A stretch of DNA of 64,000 nucleotides from Microbacterium sp. BK668 (lineage in GTDB: Bacteria > Actinomycetota > Actinomycetes > Actinomycetales > Microbacteriaceae), in the NCBI RefSeq assembly GCF_004362195.1, contig NZ_SNWG01000001.1, forward strand, positions 992,001 through 1,056,000. Direction: 5' to 3'. The notes below the pieces were generated by a model that had not been told where the DNA came from, made no database searches, and saw only the letters and a list, made by a program, of their open reading frames with translations. Positions 1 to 11,146 of this stretch are shown piece by piece; positions within the stretch are counted from its first letter, which is position 1; the number at the start of each line of letters is the position of its first letter. The position numbers were made by a program, and so were the translations under genes.

Positions 1-3000
1 GATCCGGCAGGGCTACTCCGCCGACGACGACGCCCTCGTCGCGGCGCCCGTGCGCCAGCCGGGCGACGGCGAGCAGTTCTACTTCGTCATGACCGACCGC
101 TTCGCCAACGGAGACCCGTCGAACGACCAGGGCGGCCTGAGCGGCGACCGTCTGTCCACAGGGTTCGACCCGACGAGCACGGGCTTCTACAACGGCGGCG
201 ACATCGCCGGGCTCCGCGCGAACCTCGACTACATCGAGGGTCTCGGCACCTCCGCCATCTGGCTGACGCCGAGCTTCAAGAACAAGCCCGTGCAGGGCAC
301 CGGCGACAACGTCTCGGCCGGATACCACGGCTACTGGATCACCGACTTCACCCAGATCGACCCGCACCTCGGCACCAACGAGGAGCTCGAGGCCTTCATC
401 GACGACGCCAACGCGCGCGGGATCAAGGTCTACTTCGACATCATCACCAACCACACCGCCGACGTCATCGACTACGCCGAGGGACAGTACAGCTACATCC
501 CGAAGGGTACCGAGCCCTACCGCGACGAGAACGGCAACGTGTTCGACCCCGACGACTACGCCGGCACCGACACCTTCCCCGCGCTCGACCCCGCGACCTC
601 CTTCCCGTACACGCCGGTCATCGCCGACGCCGAGAAGGACGTCAAGGTCCCGGCGTGGCTGAACGACCCGACGCTCTACCACAACCGCGGCGACTCGACG
701 TGGTCGGGGGAGTCCGTCACCTACGGCGACTTCATCGGACTCGACGACCTGATGACGGAGCACCCGACCGTCGTCGACGGCTTCATCGACGTCTACCAGA
801 GCTGGATCGACCTCGGCATCGACGGCTTCCGCATCGACACCGCCAAGCACGTCAACTTCGAGTTCTGGGAGAAGTGGTCCAGCGAAGTGCTCGACTACGC
901 ATACGACCAGGGCAAGACGGAGTTCTTCATGTTCGGCGAGGTCTTCGACGCCGACCCATCGAAGCTCGCCCCCTACGTGCGCGACTCGGACATGAACTCG
1001 GTGCTCGATTTCGCCTTCCAGTCGCGCGCGCAGGCCTTCGTGCGCGGCGGTGCCGCCAAGGACCTCGGCGCTCTGTACGCGGAGGACGACCGCTACACGA
1101 CCCCCACGTCGTCTGCGACGGCTCTTCCGACCTTCGTCGGCAACCACGACATGGGCCGCATCGGCTTCCTGCTCGACGGGCGGGACCAGAAGCTCGAGCG
1201 CAGCCTCCTCGCGCACGACCTGATGTTCCTCGGGCGCGGCCAGCCCGTCGTCTACTACGGCGACGAGCAGGGCTTCGCCGGCAACGGCGGCGATCGCGCC
1301 GCCCGCCAGACCCTCTTCGCCTCGCAGGTGCCCGAGTACGTCGACCAGACGCTCATCACGGGCGAGACCGCGGGCTCGCAGGACCGCTATGCGACGGATG
1401 CGCCCGTCTACGAGCACATCGCCGGGCTGGCGCAGCTGCGCGCAGACCACCCGACGCTGGTCGACGGCGCCCAGATCGAGCGGTACGCCGCCGCGGGGGC
1501 GGGCGTCTACGCCTTCTCGCGCGTCGACCGGGACGACAAGGTGGAGTACCTCGTCGCGGTCAACAACGCCACGACGGCGCAGACTGTGTCGCTCACGACG
1601 CTCACCGCGGGAGCGACGCTCACGCCGGTGTACGGCGGCGGCGACGCCGTGACGACGGATGCCGCGGCTGCAGCATCCGTCACCGTCCCGGCTCTGTCCG
1701 CCCGCGTGTACAAGGCCGACCGGCCCGTCTCGGCCCCCGCCGCGGCCGCCCCGATCGAGGTCCAGGCCCCGGCCGAAGGGGCCGGCCTGTCCGGCTCGGT
1801 GGCCGTCACCGCCGACGCCGACGAGTCGTGGCGCGAGACGAGCTTCGCGTGGCGCGTCGCCGGATCCGACGAGTGGAACGCCCTCGGCACGGCCGAGGAC
1901 ACCACGCCGGGCGTCTTCCACGACATCCGGGGACTCGAGCCCGGCACGCTGGTGGAGTACCGCGCGGTGTCGACGGATGCCGCGGGCAACCGCTCCGCCG
2001 ACTCGACGTACGCCTCGGTGGGCAACAAGGTCGACCTCACGGTGCCGCCGGAGGAGCCGGAGGAGCCCGAGCAGCCGGTGGAGCCGGAGCCGCAGGACGG
2101 GCCGACCGAGCCCTACGAGGCTGTGAGCGTTCCCGGCAGCTTCAACTCCGAGGTCGGGTGCCCCGGCGACTGGCAGCCGGGGTGCGACGGCATCCAGATG
2201 ACGAAGCAGGCCGGTGATGTCTGGTCGCTCAAGATCGCGAACCTCCCGGCGAGCGAGACGCCCTACGAGTACAAGATCGCGGTCAACAGGAGCTGGGACG
2301 AGAACTACGGCCCCGAGGGGGTTCCGGGCAGTCCGAACAACATCACCTTCGAGTGGAAGACGGGCGGCGAGATCGAGTTCTTCTTCAACGAGCGCACGAA
2401 GTACGCCTACACGACCGCGAACGGTCCGGTCATCACGCTGCCCGGCAGTCTGCAGAGCGAGCTCGGCTGCACCGGTGGCGCGAACAACGGAGACTGGCTG
2501 CCCGACTGCCTCGCGACCATGATGTTCGACAAGAACTTCGACGGCGTCTACCAGTTCACGACCGATGACCTGCCCACGGGATCGTACGAGGTCAAGGTCG
2601 CGCACAACCGCAGCTGGGATGAGAACTACGGCGTGGGCGGAGCACGCAACGGCGGGAACATCGCGTTCTCGGCCACGGCCGGCAAGGTCACGACGTTCCG
2701 CTACGACATCGAGACCCACATCCTGACGGTGACCTCCGAGGATCCGCCGCTCGCAGGCACCGGGCAGCTCGCCGCGCACTGGATCGACGCCGACACGATC
2801 GCGGTGCCGAACGAGGGCTTCGGTACGACCGCCGATTCGACGTGGGAGCTCTACTCGTCCCAGACGGCTGCGCTCGTGCTCACACCCGAGCGGGAGGTGA
2901 CCGGCGGGGACGGAGAGCCGATCGAGCTCACGCGCGTCGACGGCGGCCTCACCGCCGAGCAGAAGGCCCGCTTCCCGGCGCTCTCGTCCTACCTCGCACT

Positions 3001-5689
3001 CCGCGTCGAGGGTCAGGATCGCGAGGACGTGGCCGAGCTCCTGCGGGGTCAGCTGATGGTCGCCCAGCGCAACGCCGCCGGCGGTCTCACGGCCTTCACG
3101 GGGGTGCAGATCCCGGGCGTCCTCGACGACCTCTACGCCGACGCCGTCGCCGATCTCGACCTCGGCGTGACGTTCGCGAAGAACAACAAGCCGACGTTCC
3201 GCCTGTGGGCGCCGACGGCGCAGAGCGCCGCACTCCTCACGTGGGCGCCGGATGCCACCGACCCCGTCCGCCACGAGGCGACGTGGGACGCGGCATCCGG
3301 AACCTGGACCGTCGTCGGCGGCAACGCCGGGCTCAAGGGAGACGAGTACCTCTGGGAGGTCGTGGTGTACGCCCCGACCGAGACGTCGATCGTCACCAAC
3401 CAGGTGACCGACCCCTACTCGGTCGCTCTCACCGAGAACTCGGAGCGGTCGGTCGCTATCGACCTCTCCGACAAGAAGTGGAAGCCGAAGCAGTGGGAGA
3501 AGACGGCCGCGCCGGTCGTCGACCGCCCCGTCGACCGCGCGATCTACGAGCTGCACATCCGCGACTTCTCGGCGACCGACGAGTCGGTGCCCGAGGACCT
3601 CCGCGGGACGTACCTCGCATTCACCCAGAAGAGCGCGGGAACGACTCAGCTGAAGCAGCTCGCGGACGCGGGCATCAACACGGTCCACCTCCTGCCGTCG
3701 TTCGACATCGCGTCGATCGAGGAGGACCCGGCCGCTCAGCTCGAGCCGGCGTGCGACCTCGCGTCGCTGCCCGCCGACTCGGAGCAGCAGCAGGTGTGCG
3801 TCGACGCGGTCGCGGATCAGGATGCCTTCAACTGGGGCTACGACCCGTACCACTACTCGGTTCCGGAGGGGTCGTACGCGACGAACCCCGAGGGCGGCGC
3901 ACGCGTCGGCGAGTTCCGCTCGATGGTCGGCGCGCTCCACGGACTGGGCCTCCAGGTCGTCCTCGACGAGGTCTACAACCACACGGCGCAGTCCGGCCAG
4001 GACGAGAAGTCGGTGCTCGACAAGGTCGTTCCCGGCTACTACCACCGCCTCAACGCGACGGGCGGAGTCGAGACCTCGACGTGCTGCCAGAACATCGCGA
4101 CGGAGCACGAGGTGGCCGAGAAGCTCATGGTCGACTCGGTCGTCACGTGGGCGCGGGACTACAAGGTCGACGGATTCCGGTTCGACCTGATGGGCCACCA
4201 CTCGAAGGACAACATGCTCGCCATCCGCGACGCCCTCGATGAGCTGACGCTCAAGAAGGACGGCGTCGACGGCGAGGCGATCTATCTGTACGGCGAGGGC
4301 TGGAACTTCGGCGAAGTGCAGAACGACCGGCTCTTCGAGCAGGCACGTCAGGGGAACCTGGGCGGGACCGGCATCGGCACCTTCAACGATCGGCTCCGCG
4401 ACGGCGTGCACGGCGGAAGCCCGGTCGTCGACTCGACCTTCGAGCAGGGCTTCGGCACCGGGCTCGAGACCGACCCCAACGGCAAGCCGGTCCGTCCCGA
4501 CGCGAGGAACCTCGACCAGCAGACCGACCTCGTGAAGATCGGACTCGCCGGCAACCTGCGCGACTTCGAGTTCACCGCCGCGGACGGGACGGTGAAGTCG
4601 GGGGAGGAGATCGACTACGGCGGGGCGGGCGCGGGCTACGCCGACCAGCCCGACGAAGTCATCAACTACGTCGACGCCCACGACAACCACACGCTGTACG
4701 ACCTCGGTGTGCTGAAGCTCCCGACCGACACGTCGATGGCCGACCGCATCCGGATGAACACCCTGTCGCTCGCCACGGTGACGTTGTCGCAGTCGCCCTC
4801 GTTCTGGCACGCCGGAACCGAACTCCTGCGCTCGAAGTCGCTCGACGACAACAGCTACAACTCGGGCGACTGGTTCAACCGGATCGACTGGACGGGCCAG
4901 GAGTCGACGTTCGGCTCGGGTCTTCCCCGCGCGGCGGACAACGCCGACAAGTGGGACGTCTACCGCCCGCTGCTGGCCGACCCGGCGCTCAAGCCCGGCG
5001 CGTCCGACATCGCCGCGGCCGAGGCATCCGCTCTCGACCTGCTGCGCGTGCGCAACGAGGTGGGACTGCTGCGCCTCGGCAAGGCGGAGCTCATCGAGCA
5101 GAAGGTGAGCTTCCCGAGCAGCGGGACGGATGCCACGCCCGGCGTCATCGTGATGCTCATCGACGACCTGCTGGGCAAGGACGTCGACCCGGCTCTCAAG
5201 GGAGCGCTCGTCGTCTTCAACGCCTCGCCCGACGCGACGACGCAGACGATCCCGGCTCTGGCCGGACGTGGCTTCGCGCTGACGCCCGCTCTCGCGAAGG
5301 GGACGGACGCCGTGGTGAAGACGACGACGTGGAACGCCACTACCGGCGCGGTCACGGTCCCCGCCCGGTCGGTCGCCGTGCTCGTCGAGAAGCAGCCGCT
5401 GAAGACGTCGATCGTCGCGGCGCCCAGCAAGCTGGTCGCCTCGGCGGGCACGCCGGTCAAGGTGGTCGGCAAGGTCGTCTCCGACGGAGCCCCCGAGGGA
5501 ACCGTCACGGTGACCGACGGCGGCAAGGTCATCGCGACCGCCCCGCTCGCCGCGGCGGCGAAGGGCAAGTTCGACATCGCGCTGCCGAGCCTCGGCCGAG
5601 GCATCCACCTGCTGCGGGTGTCGTTCACGGGTGCCGCCGGATGGGCCGACTCGCGCTTCGCGGTTCCCCTCCCCGTGCTCATCCACTGA
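1..5689 (+). CDS. pulA: Secreted alpha-amylase/pullulanase fusion (5' truncated)
   Basis: Extracellular starch-debranching enzyme with two GH13 catalytic modules. The frame is open to the window edge, so the signal peptide lies upstream. The first module (about nt 60-1720) is alpha-amylase-like, with nucleophile Asp in [10 protein letters not shown] (codon 836-838), acid Glu in MFGEVFD (938-940) and Asp in VGNHDMG (1148-1150). A short Fn3-like stretch and an acidic Pro/Glu linker follow. Two related X25-type modules (about nt 2120-2730) share the motif [12 protein letters not shown]48-like segment (LWAPTA, about nt 3200) leads into a GH13_14 pullulanase domain with [11 protein letters not shown] (Asp 4184-4186), YGEGWNFG (Glu 4295-4297) and DAHDNH (Asp 4682-4684). 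An Ig-like domain ends the protein. Both catalytic triads look intact, so it should cut alpha-1,4 and alpha-1,6 links. No sorting signal is seen. Confidence 0.93.
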   Translation, partial: IRQGYSADDDALVAAPVRQPGDGEQFYFVMTDRFANGDPSNDQGGLSGDRLSTGFDPTSTGFYNGGDIAGLRANLDYIEGLGTSAIWLTPSFKNKPVQGTGDNVSAGYHGYWITDFTQIDPHLGTNEELEAFIDDANARGIKVYFDIITNHTADVIDYAEGQYSYIPKGTEPYRDENGNVFDPDDYAGTDTFPALDPATSFPYTPVIADAEKDVKVPAWLNDPTLYHNRGDSTWSGESVTYGDFIGLDDLMTEHPTVVDGFIDVYQSWIDLGIDGFRIDTAKHVNFEFWEKWSSEVLDYAYDQGKTEFFMFGEVFDADPSKLAPYVRDSDMNSVLDFAFQSRAQAFVRGGAAKDLGALYAEDDRYTTPTSSATALPTFVGNHDMGRIGFLLDGRDQKLERSLLAHDLMFLGRGQPVVYYGDEQGFAGNGGDRAARQTLFASQVPEYVDQTLITGETAGSQDRYATDAPVYEHIAGLAQLRADHPTLVDGAQIERYAAAGAGVYAFSRVDRDDKVEYLVAVNNATTAQTVSLTTLTAGATLTPVYGGGDAVTTDAAAAASVTVPALSARVYKADRPVSAPAAAAPIEVQAPAEGAGLSGSVAVTADADESWRETSFAWRVAGSDEWNALGTAEDTTPGVFHDIRGLEPGTLVEYRAVSTDAAGNRSADSTYASVGNKVDLTVPPEEPEEPEQPVEPEPQDGPTEPYEAVSVPGSFNSEVGCPGDWQPGCDGIQMTKQAGDVWSLKIANLPASETPYEYKIAVNRSWDENYGPEGVPGSPNNITFEWKTGGEIEFFFNERTKYAYTTANGPVITLPGSLQSELGCTGGANNGDWLPDCLATMMFDKNFDGVYQFTTDDLPTGSYEVKVAHNRSWDENYGVGGARNGGNIAFSATAGKVTTFRYDIETHILTVTSEDPPLAGTGQLAAHWIDADTIAVPNEGFGTTADSTWELYSSQTAALVLTPEREVTGGDGEPIELTRVDGGLTAEQKARFPALSSYLALRVEGQDREDVAELLRGQLMVAQRNAAGGLTAFTGVQIPGVLDDLYADAVADLDLGVTFAKNNKPTFRLWAPTAQSAALLTWAPDATDPVRHEATWDAASGTWTVVGGNAGLKGDEYLWEVVVYAPTETSIVTNQVTDPYSVALTENSERSVAIDLSDKKWKPKQWEKTAAPVVDRPVDRAIYELHIRDFSATDESVPEDLRGTYLAFTQKSAGTTQLKQLADAGINTVHLLPSFDIASIEEDPAAQLEPACDLASLPADSEQQQVCVDAVADQDAFNWGYDPYHYSVPEGSYATNPEGGARVGEFRSMVGALHGLGLQVVLDEVYNHTAQSGQDEKSVLDKVVPGYYHRLNATGGVETSTCCQNIATEHEVAEKLMVDSVVTWARDYKVDGFRFDLMGHHSKDNMLAIRDALDELTLKKDGVDGEAIYLYGEGWNFGEVQNDRLFEQARQGNLGGTGIGTFNDRLRDGVHGGSPVVDSTFEQGFGTGLETDPNGKPVRPDARNLDQQTDLVKIGLAGNLRDFEFTAADGTVKSGEEIDYGGAGAGYADQPDEVINYVDAHDNHTLYDLGVLKLPTDTSMADRIRMNTLSLATVTLSQSPSFWHAGTELLRSKSLDDNSYNSGDWFNRIDWTGQESTFGSGLPRAADNADKWDVYRPLLADPALKPGASDIAAAEASALDLLRVRNEVGLLRLGKAELIEQKVSFPSSGTDATPGVIVMLIDDLLGKDVDPALKGALVVFNASPDATTQTIPALAGRGFALTPALAKGTDAVVKTTTWNATTGAVTVPARSVAVLVEKQPLKTSIVAAPSKLVASAGTPVKVVGKVVSDGAPEGTVTVTDGGKVIATAPLAAAAKGKFDIALPSLGRGIHLLRVSFTGAAGWADSRFAVPLPVLIH

Positions 5690-5704
5690 GCTCTTGGAAC
5701 AGGG

Positions 5705-5738
5705 AAGGCCCCGGACGACGTTCGTCGCCCGGGGCCTT
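5705..5738. terminator. Bidirectional terminator hairpin
   Basis: Inverted repeat AAGGCCCCGG (5705-5714) and CCGGGGCCTT (5729-5738) lies between two convergent genes, 16 bp after the pullulanase stop and 11 bp before the other stop. The flanking AAGG/CCTT arms can serve both directions. Confidence 0.8.
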
Positions 5739-5748
5739 CTCCATCGGA

Positions 5749-7359
5749 TCAGCGGGTGACGGCGACCTCGAAGAGAGTCGTCGAGCCCGAGACCTCGTTG
5801 GCAACCGCGACGAGAGGCGTGCCCGTCGGCGACTCGCCGGCGGGGATGAACGACAGCCCCTCCGGACCCAGATCCCCGCTGTTGTCCGAGAAGTCGCGGT
5901 TGTTCAGGTAGGTCACGAAGAACGACTCCGCCGGCACGGTGATGTCGTAGACCAGCACGCCCCCCACGCGCTCGAGGCCGACGAAGGCGTAGGTGCGGCC
6001 GTCCACAGCGCCGATCGTCAGGTTCTCGGGCTCGGGGCCCTTGTCGTCGCTGCGCCCGTCGCGGTTCGCCTCGGTGTGGTTGGAGTTCACGAAGTCGGGG
6101 TTCGCGGCGTAGGTGATCTCCTCGAACTCCGAGCCGGAGTCGAACACCTGCACGCCGCCGGTCGTCCAGATCGAGAACGACCGCGCGCCGAAGGCGTACA
6201 GGTGGGAGTAGCAGCCCTTCGCTGCATCGAAGCCCAGTTCCTTCGTGACGTTGAGGCGGCCGAGATCGGCGTTGCCCGTCCTGCCCTTGAGGGGGCTGTC
6301 GGCGCAGATCGGAAGCGCCCCGGCGCGGGCACCCTCGACGTACGAGCCCCACTCGCGGGCATCGCCCTCGTTCGCGGTGACGAGATAGGAGCTGCCTCCC
6401 GCCTGGTAGGCGGCGATGCCGTCCGGCATGTAGACGCCGTGAAGGCCGGGGTAGGTCCGCAGCTCGAACCGGTTGTCGCGGTCGCTCGGGTCCAGCGGCA
6501 CGACGCCGTGGTCCTTGAAGCCGAGGGGGAGGATGCCGGTGACCCGCGCCGACGGGATCTGCACGACGGCGATCGCGTTCGCCTCTTGAAGGGCGACGTA
6601 CGCGGTGTTGCCGACGACGGAGATGTATTCGGGCTCGAGGTTGCGCGACACGGGATGATCCGCGCCGTTGGGGGTGGGGCCGAAGACCCGGACGCCCGCG
6701 GGAAGGGCGCCGTTCTCGAACGCGTGGAAGTCGGCGGTCGAGACGTCCTTCTGCTTCGACGCGGCGACCTTCGGCGTCGAAAGGCGCACGATCGAGACCG
6801 AGCCCTCGGGGTCGGTCGAGAAGTCGTCGGCGGGCTCGCCCTCGTTCGCCGTCAGGGCGAAGCGCCCGTCGGGGGTGATGACGACGTTGTCGGGCTGCGC
6901 CCCGACGACCACGGTGCCGAGGATCGTCGGCTCGTCGGCGCGGGCGTCGAAGAAGACGAGGTGACCCGGATCCGTCTTCGTCGGAGCCTCGAACGCCGCG
7001 ATCCCCAGACCGTCCTTGCGGATCGCCACGGAGTTCGCGATGCCCTCGGAGGCGATCTCATAGGTCTCGCTCACGGCGGAGGGGTCGGCGAAGTCGAGCA
7101 CCTGCACCGTGCCGGCCTTCGCGCTCACGACGAAGAGGCGGTCCTGGTAGTGGGCGACGATCTCGGCGGCCGACTCGTCGAAGACGCCCGTGTCGTAGCT
7201 GCCGATGGGCGTGAGCGAGATGGCGGCGTCGTCGGCCGAGAAGGTGATCGGGTCGGGAACGACCTCGGCGGAAGCTGCGAGCGCCGGGATGACGGCGAGC
7301 GCGCAGGTCGCTGCGGCGGCGGCGACGACGACGGCCGCTCGGCGGAAGTGAGAAGGCAT
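5749..7359 (-). CDS. Choice-of-anchor I family secreted protein
   Basis: 536 residues. The start ATG (7357-7359) has GAGGA seven bases upstream. A longer in-frame reading exists upstream, but it is antisense to the acyl-CoA dehydrogenase and lacks a signal peptide. The N-terminus is a clear Sec signal (RR, a long Ala/Val run, then ALAASAE). The mature part follows the beta-propeller-like family annotated as choice-of-anchor I: a VVGAQPDNVVITPDG block, then ANEGEP, then DPEGSVSIV, and a final block DNSGDLGPEGLSFIP. Family members are secreted and some are annotated as alkaline-phosphatase- or phytase-like, but activity is not established. No LPxTG or other anchor is visible, so it is probably released or weakly cell-associated. 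Confidence 0.85.
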   Translation of the reverse strand: MPSHFRRAAVVVAAAAATCALAVIPALAASAEVVPDPITFSADDAAISLTPIGSYDTGVFDESAAEIVAHYQDRLFVVSAKAGTVQVLDFADPSAVSETYEIASEGIANSVAIRKDGLGIAAFEAPTKTDPGHLVFFDARADEPTILGTVVVGAQPDNVVITPDGRFALTANEGEPADDFSTDPEGSVSIVRLSTPKVAASKQKDVSTADFHAFENGALPAGVRVFGPTPNGADHPVSRNLEPEYISVVGNTAYVALQEANAIAVVQIPSARVTGILPLGFKDHGVVPLDPSDRDNRFELRTYPGLHGVYMPDGIAAYQAGGSSYLVTANEGDAREWGSYVEGARAGALPICADSPLKGRTGNADLGRLNVTKELGFDAAKGCYSHLYAFGARSFSIWTTGGVQVFDSGSEFEEITYAANPDFVNSNHTEANRDGRSDDKGPEPENLTIGAVDGRTYAFVGLERVGGVLVYDITVPAESFFVTYLNNRDFSDNSGDLGPEGLSFIPAGESPTGTPLVAVANEVSGSTTLFEVAVTR

Positions 7360-7539
7360 GGGCGGATCCTCGGGTGGGGGTGCTGCGTGCGGACGCACGC
7401 TCCTCCGTGCTATCGGCACCGCGTGTCGGAAGGGTGAACGGCGGGCGAAGCCGAGTGTCTGCTGGAACCCCTCGCAGTTATTAGGAAGTCCAGGTAAAGT
7501 GATCACACTGACGACGCCGTCCCACAAGGAAGCTGCACA
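7360..7539. promoter_or_regulatory. Divergent promoter region, secreted protein / acyl-CoA dehydrogenase
   Basis: This 180-bp divergent spacer carries an A/T-richer patch at 7476-7505 (TTATTAGGAAGTCCAGG, then TAAAGTGATCA), about 40 bp before the dehydrogenase start. TAGGA/TCCAG is an imperfect inverted repeat and could be an operator for an acyl-CoA-responsive regulator. That role is only a guess. A ribosome site AAGGAAG begins at 7526. Confidence 0.35.
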
Positions 7540-8709
7540 ATGACGATCGAAGCGTTCCCCGCCGCGACAGAGATGGAGACCCTCTCCGCCGACGAGCTGT
7601 CCGCCATCCTCGACGCCGTCCGCGAGTTCGCCGAACACGAACTCGCTCCGCACGCGGTGGAGTGGGACGCCGCGGAGCACCTTCCCCGCGACGTGCTCGA
7701 GCGAGGCGGAGAGCTCGGGCTCGGTGGTCTGTACATCCGGGAGGATGTGGGTGGGACGGGGCTGTCGCGCTCCGACTCCGTCGCCATCGTCGAAGAGCTC
7801 GCCAAGGGCGACCCGTCGATCGCTGCCTACATCACGATCCACAACATGGTCGCGTGGATGATCGACAGCTACGGCACCGAGGCGCAGCGCCACGAATGGC
7901 TGCCGAAGCTCGTCACGATGCGCGACCTCGGCGCGTACTGCCTCACCGAGCCCGGGGCGGGATCGGATGCCGCGGCCATCACGACCTCCGCGATCCGCTC
8001 CGGCGACGAGTACGTGCTGACGGGCGTGAAGCAGTTCATCTCGGGTGCGGGCGAGGCATCCGTCTACGTCGTCATGGCCCGGACCGGGGATCCCGGAGCC
8101 CGCGGCATCACGGCATTCCTCGTGCCCGCCGGGGCGCCGGGACTGTCGTTCGGCGTCAAGGAGCACAAGATGGGCTGGCGCGCGCAGCCGACGCGCCAGG
8201 TCATCCTCGACGAGGTGCGCGTGCCCGCCGAGAACGTGCTCGGCGGCGAGGGCATGGGCTTCAAGATCGCGATGTCGGCGCTGAATGGCGGCCGCATCAA
8301 CATCGCCGCCTGCTCGCTCGGCGGTGCCCAGTGGGCGCTCGAGCGCGCCGTCCGGTACGTCCACGAGCGGTTCACGTTCGGCGAGCCGCTCGCCGAGAAG
8401 CAGTCCGTCGTCTTCGCGCTCGCCGACATGGCCACGGAGCTCCGCGCAGCGCGGGCCCTCGTTCGTGATGCCGCGTGCGCCGTCGACACGAAGGCTCCCG
8501 ACGTCGCGACCCAGTGCGCGATGGCCAAGAGGTTCGCGACGGATGCCGGCTTCCGCGTCGCCAACGAGGCGCTGCAGCTGCACGGCGGGTACGGGTACCT
8601 GTCGGACTACGGGATCGAGAAGGTCGTGCGCGACCTGCGCGTGCACCAGATCCTCGAGGGCACGAACGAGATCATGCGCGTGATCATCGGCCGTGACCTC
8701 CTCGGCTGA
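7540..8709 (+). CDS. Acyl-CoA dehydrogenase, isobutyryl-CoA dehydrogenase-like
   Basis: 389 residues, full length for the flavin-dependent acyl-CoA dehydrogenase family. It oxidises an acyl-CoA to the 2,3-enoyl-CoA and passes electrons to ETF. Visible signatures: the FAD/substrate loop [10 protein letters not shown], the FISGAG segment, the C-terminal LHGGYGY, and the catalytic-base motif LEGTNEIMR with Glu373. Placing the catalytic Glu in LEG(T/S)NE(I/V)MR near the end resembles mammalian ACAD8, so a branched short-chain substrate such as isobutyryl-CoA is likely but not proven. AAGGA lies 9 bp before the ATG. The next gene in the same direction is an enoyl-CoA hydratase, and etfBA lies 1.6 kb further on, consistent with one beta-oxidation or valine-degradation route. 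Confidence 0.92.
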   Translation: MTIEAFPAATEMETLSADELSAILDAVREFAEHELAPHAVEWDAAEHLPRDVLERGGELGLGGLYIREDVGGTGLSRSDSVAIVEELAKGDPSIAAYITIHNMVAWMIDSYGTEAQRHEWLPKLVTMRDLGAYCLTEPGAGSDAAAITTSAIRSGDEYVLTGVKQFISGAGEASVYVVMARTGDPGARGITAFLVPAGAPGLSFGVKEHKMGWRAQPTRQVILDEVRVPAENVLGGEGMGFKIAMSALNGGRINIAACSLGGAQWALERAVRYVHERFTFGEPLAEKQSVVFALADMATELRAARALVRDAACAVDTKAPDVATQCAMAKRFATDAGFRVANEALQLHGGYGYLSDYGIEKVVRDLRVHQILEGTNEIMRVIIGRDLLG

Positions 8710-8723
8710 CCGCCGCGTCCCTC

Positions 8724-8802
8724 GCGAACCTCGGACGAGCGTGCGAAGTTCGGACCAATCTCAGCGAACGCTCCGAAGTTCGTGCGATCGTCCGAACTTC
8801 GC
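8724..8802. repeat. Quadripartite hairpin element, locus A
   Basis: Two direct copies of a 13-bp word start at 8724 (GCGAACCTCGGAC) and 8743 (GCGAAGTTCGGAC). Two inverted copies start at 8771 (CTCCGAAGTTCGT) and 8790 (GTCCGAACTTCGC). The period is 19 bp in each arm. The 8743 and 8790 copies are perfect inverted repeats. The two 32-bp arms pair at about 25 positions around a 15-nt loop. It occupies the spacer between the acyl-CoA dehydrogenase and the hydratase. Three other loci here have the same architecture with different words. Confidence 0.75.
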
Positions 8803-8828
8803 CTTCGACCGCATGGAAGCATGAGCAC

Positions 8829-9605
8829 ATGACCGACTACGCAACGATCCTCGTCGAGACGCGCGGCCGCGTCGGGTGGATCACGATCAACCGCCCGCAG
8901 GCGCTCAACGCCCTCAACACCCAGGTCATGCTCGACATCGTCGACGCGGCCACGGCGTTCGACCGCGACGAGGGCATCGGCGCCATCGTGCTGACCGGGT
9001 CGGAGCGCGCGTTCGCCGCGGGCGCGGACATCAAGGAGATGGAGTCCAAGACCGGGCTCGACATGCTGATGGACGACCACTTCGGCGGCTGGGGCACGTT
9101 CGCCGCCGTGCGCACGCCGGTGATCGCCGCCGTCTCAGGCTATGCGCTCGGCGGCGGATGCGAGCTGGCGATGATGTGCGACCTCATCCTGGCGGCCGAT
9201 ACGGCGATGTTCGGCCAGCCCGAGATCAACCTCGGCGTCATGCCGGGCATGGGCGGATCGCAGCGGCTCCTCCGCGCCGTCGGCTACTACAAGGCGGCCG
9301 ACCTGATCCTCACGGGCCGGATGATGGATGCCTCGGAGGCCGAGCGCTCCGGACTCGTCTCGCGCGTCGTCCCCGCCGACGAGCTGCTCACCGCGGCGGG
9401 CACCGTGGCCGAGACGATCGCCTCGAAGTCGCTGCCGTCGGTGTACGCGGCGAAGGCCGCTCTGGACACCGCGATGGAGACCCCTCTCGCCGAGGGCCTG
9501 CGATTCGAGCGCCATGTCTTCGCATCCCTCTTCGACACCGCCGACCAGAAGGAGGGCATGGCCGCGTTCCGCGAGAAGCGGACGCCCGACTTCACCAACC
9601 GGTGA
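8829..9605 (+). CDS. Enoyl-CoA hydratase/isomerase family protein
   Basis: 258 residues, normal crotonase length. It would hydrate trans-2-enoyl-CoA to the 3-hydroxyacyl-CoA. Typical segments are visible: [10 protein letters not shown] near the N-terminus, the oxyanion-hole stretch [24 protein letters not shown], and the active-site region [20 protein letters not shown], which carries both Glu residues of a catalytically competent hydratase. It follows the acyl-CoA dehydrogenase in the same direction but is separated by 119 bp that hold the locus A hairpin, so transcription may be partly uncoupled. No strong Shine-Dalgarno precedes the ATG. GTG or ATG codons close by are less consistent with family alignments. 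Confidence 0.93.
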   Translation: MTDYATILVETRGRVGWITINRPQALNALNTQVMLDIVDAATAFDRDEGIGAIVLTGSERAFAAGADIKEMESKTGLDMLMDDHFGGWGTFAAVRTPVIAAVSGYALGGGCELAMMCDLILAADTAMFGQPEINLGVMPGMGGSQRLLRAVGYYKAADLILTGRMMDASEAERSGLVSRVVPADELLTAAGTVAETIASKSLPSVYAAKAALDTAMETPLAEGLRFERHVFASLFDTADQKEGMAAFREKRTPDFTNR

Positions 9606-9644
9606 TGACGTATCCCGTCGGGCAGCGTCTCGGAAGGGCTCAGC

Positions 9645-9677
9645 GCGTGTCGGCCCGCTTCGCTCGCTCGACGACCC
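9645..9677 (-). repeat. Dispersed GAGCGAGCGAAGCG-type repeat, copy 1
   Basis: Read on the minus strand, this contains GGTCGTCGAGCGAGCGAAGCG followed by a degenerate tail. Related copies are at 12508-12547, 12600-12632 and 39684-39720. This one lies 3' of both the hydratase and the convergent MarR gene. Confidence 0.6.
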
Positions 9678-9699
9678 GGATCGGGGGCGGGCGAGCTTG

Positions 9700-10236
9700 T
9701 CAGAGCGGGTCGGGTACGGGGCGGGGGTCGGCGAAGTCCCCGGCATCCTTCCGGAAGCGGGCGATGATCCGCACCAGCTCGGCCGTGTCGTCGTCCGACA
9801 GGCCGGGGTTCTCGAAGACCTCGGCGTTGAGGACGGCGGTGGCGCGCTCGACGAGGTCGCGCCCCTCGTCGGTCAGGACGAGCACGGCGGCGCGGCCGTC
9901 GACGGGATGCGGCTCGCGGAGCAGGAGGCCGTCCCTGACGAGCCGGTCGACCGTGTTCGTCACGCTCGTCGGATGCACCTGCAGGCGCGCGATGGCGCTC
10001 GCCATCGGCATCCGCCCCTGCCTCGTGAAGGCCAGCAGACGCAGCATCTCGAAGCGCGCGAAGGAGAGGCCGAACGGGCGCAGGATCGTATCGATGCGCG
10101 CGAACATGAGCTGCTGCGCGCGGATGATCGACGTGACGGCGGACATTCCCGCCGCGGCATCCGTCCAGCCGTGCGCGATCCACTGGCGCTTGGCCTCGGC
10201 GATGGGATCGACGGGCAGGGGCGAGTTCCGCGGCAT
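9700..10236 (-). CDS. MarR family transcriptional regulator
   Basis: 178 residues with a winged-helix core: LSFARFEMLRLLAF, then MASAIARLQVHPTSVTNTVDRLVRDGLL as the recognition helix region, then the wing with DGRAAVLVLTDEG. The start ATG (10234-10236) has GGGAGGTGA directly upstream. It lies convergent to the hydratase and divergent from etfB, with a 123-bp shared promoter region, so it may repress itself and etfBA. The ligand is unknown; aromatic or acyl-CoA effectors are typical of the family. The N-terminal 30 residues before the first helix are a little longer than average. Confidence 0.9.
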   Translation of the reverse strand: MPRNSPLPVDPIAEAKRQWIAHGWTDAAAGMSAVTSIIRAQQLMFARIDTILRPFGLSFARFEMLRLLAFTRQGRMPMASAIARLQVHPTSVTNTVDRLVRDGLLLREPHPVDGRAAVLVLTDEGRDLVERATAVLNAEVFENPGLSDDDTAELVRIIARFRKDAGDFADPRPVPDPL

Positions 10237-10359
10237 CCGTCACCTCCCTCTTCGCGGCTTCCACGGTAGCGCGCGCGAGGCCTCGGCTCCCGCGGTGCCG
10301 GCGGTGCGTCGGCGCCGGCCCGCGCCAATAGACTCGACGAGACGAAGGAGCCCACGCGT

Positions 10360-11136
10360 ATGAAGATCGTTGTCCTGGTCAAGGAAGTCCCGGACACCTG
10401 GGGCGATCGCAAGCTCGACCTCGAGACGGGCCTCGCCGACCGCGCGGCGAGCGAAGCGGTCGTGGACGAGATCTGCGAGCGAGCCCTCGAGGTCGCGCTG
10501 AGCCATGCCGACAAGAATCCGGACACGGAGGTCGTCGTGCTCTCGATGGCCCCCGAGTCGGCCACCACCAGCCTGCGGAGAGGCCTCGCCATGGGTGCAG
10601 CGTCGGCCGTGCACGTCGTGGACGACGGGCTGCTCGGCGCGGATCACGGTCTCACGGCTGAGGTCCTCGCGGCGGCGCTCCAGCGCATCGGCTTCGACCT
10701 CGTGATCGGCGGCAACCTGTCCACCGACGGGGCGGGCGGCGTCATCCCCGCGATGATCGCCGAGCTGCTCGGCGTGCCGAGTGCGACGTGGCTCAACTCC
10801 GTCGAGATCGGCGACGGCGCAGTGTCGGGCGAGCGGGCGTCCGACGGCGGCACGATGCGCATCTCGGCGCCGCTGCCGGCGGTCATCTCGATCACCGAGG
10901 CCCTGCCCGACGCGCGGATGGCGACCTTCAAGGGCATCATGGCGGCGAAGAAGAAGCCCTTCGAGACGCTGTCGCTCGCCGATCTCTCGATCGAGGCCGA
11001 GGACCACAGCGCCGCTCACTCGATCGTCATCGCGCTGAGCGAGAAGCCGCCGCGCGCGGCCGGCACGAAGATCGTCGACGAGGGCGACGCGGGCGAGAAG
11101 CTCGCCGAGTTCCTCATCCAGAACCGGCTCGCGTGA
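10360..11136 (+). CDS. etfB: Electron transfer flavoprotein beta subunit
   Basis: 258 residues, full length. With EtfA it binds FAD and AMP and carries electrons from acyl-CoA dehydrogenases to the respiratory chain. Visible: the N-terminal strand [15 protein letters not shown], the AMP-binding block [24 protein letters not shown], and the family signature [26 protein letters not shown]. It starts at an ATG with AAGGAG eight bases upstream and a TAGACT hexamer at 10330-10335. It is separated from etfA by 10 bp and is the first gene of an etfB-etfA-cytochrome b operon. Confidence 0.97.
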   Translation: MKIVVLVKEVPDTWGDRKLDLETGLADRAASEAVVDEICERALEVALSHADKNPDTEVVVLSMAPESATTSLRRGLAMGAASAVHVVDDGLLGADHGLTAEVLAAALQRIGFDLVIGGNLSTDGAGGVIPAMIAELLGVPSATWLNSVEIGDGAVSGERASDGGTMRISAPLPAVISITEALPDARMATFKGIMAAKKKPFETLSLADLSIEAEDHSAAHSIVIALSEKPPRAAGTKIVDEGDAGEKLAEFLIQNRLA

Positions 11137-11146
11137 GGAAGGCGCC

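Noticed and set aside
5749..8646. A 965-codon minus-strand reading frame joining the secreted protein to sequence opposite the acyl-CoA dehydrogenase
   Set aside because: A signal peptide and ribosome site mark the real start at 7359; the extension is only the high-GC antisense of a well-conserved gene.
8724..8802. Ordinary rho-independent terminators for the four quadripartite elements
   Set aside because: They lack a U-tract, pair imperfectly and have an internal 18-19 bp tandem period, unlike the perfect GC hairpins at 17009 or 63290.
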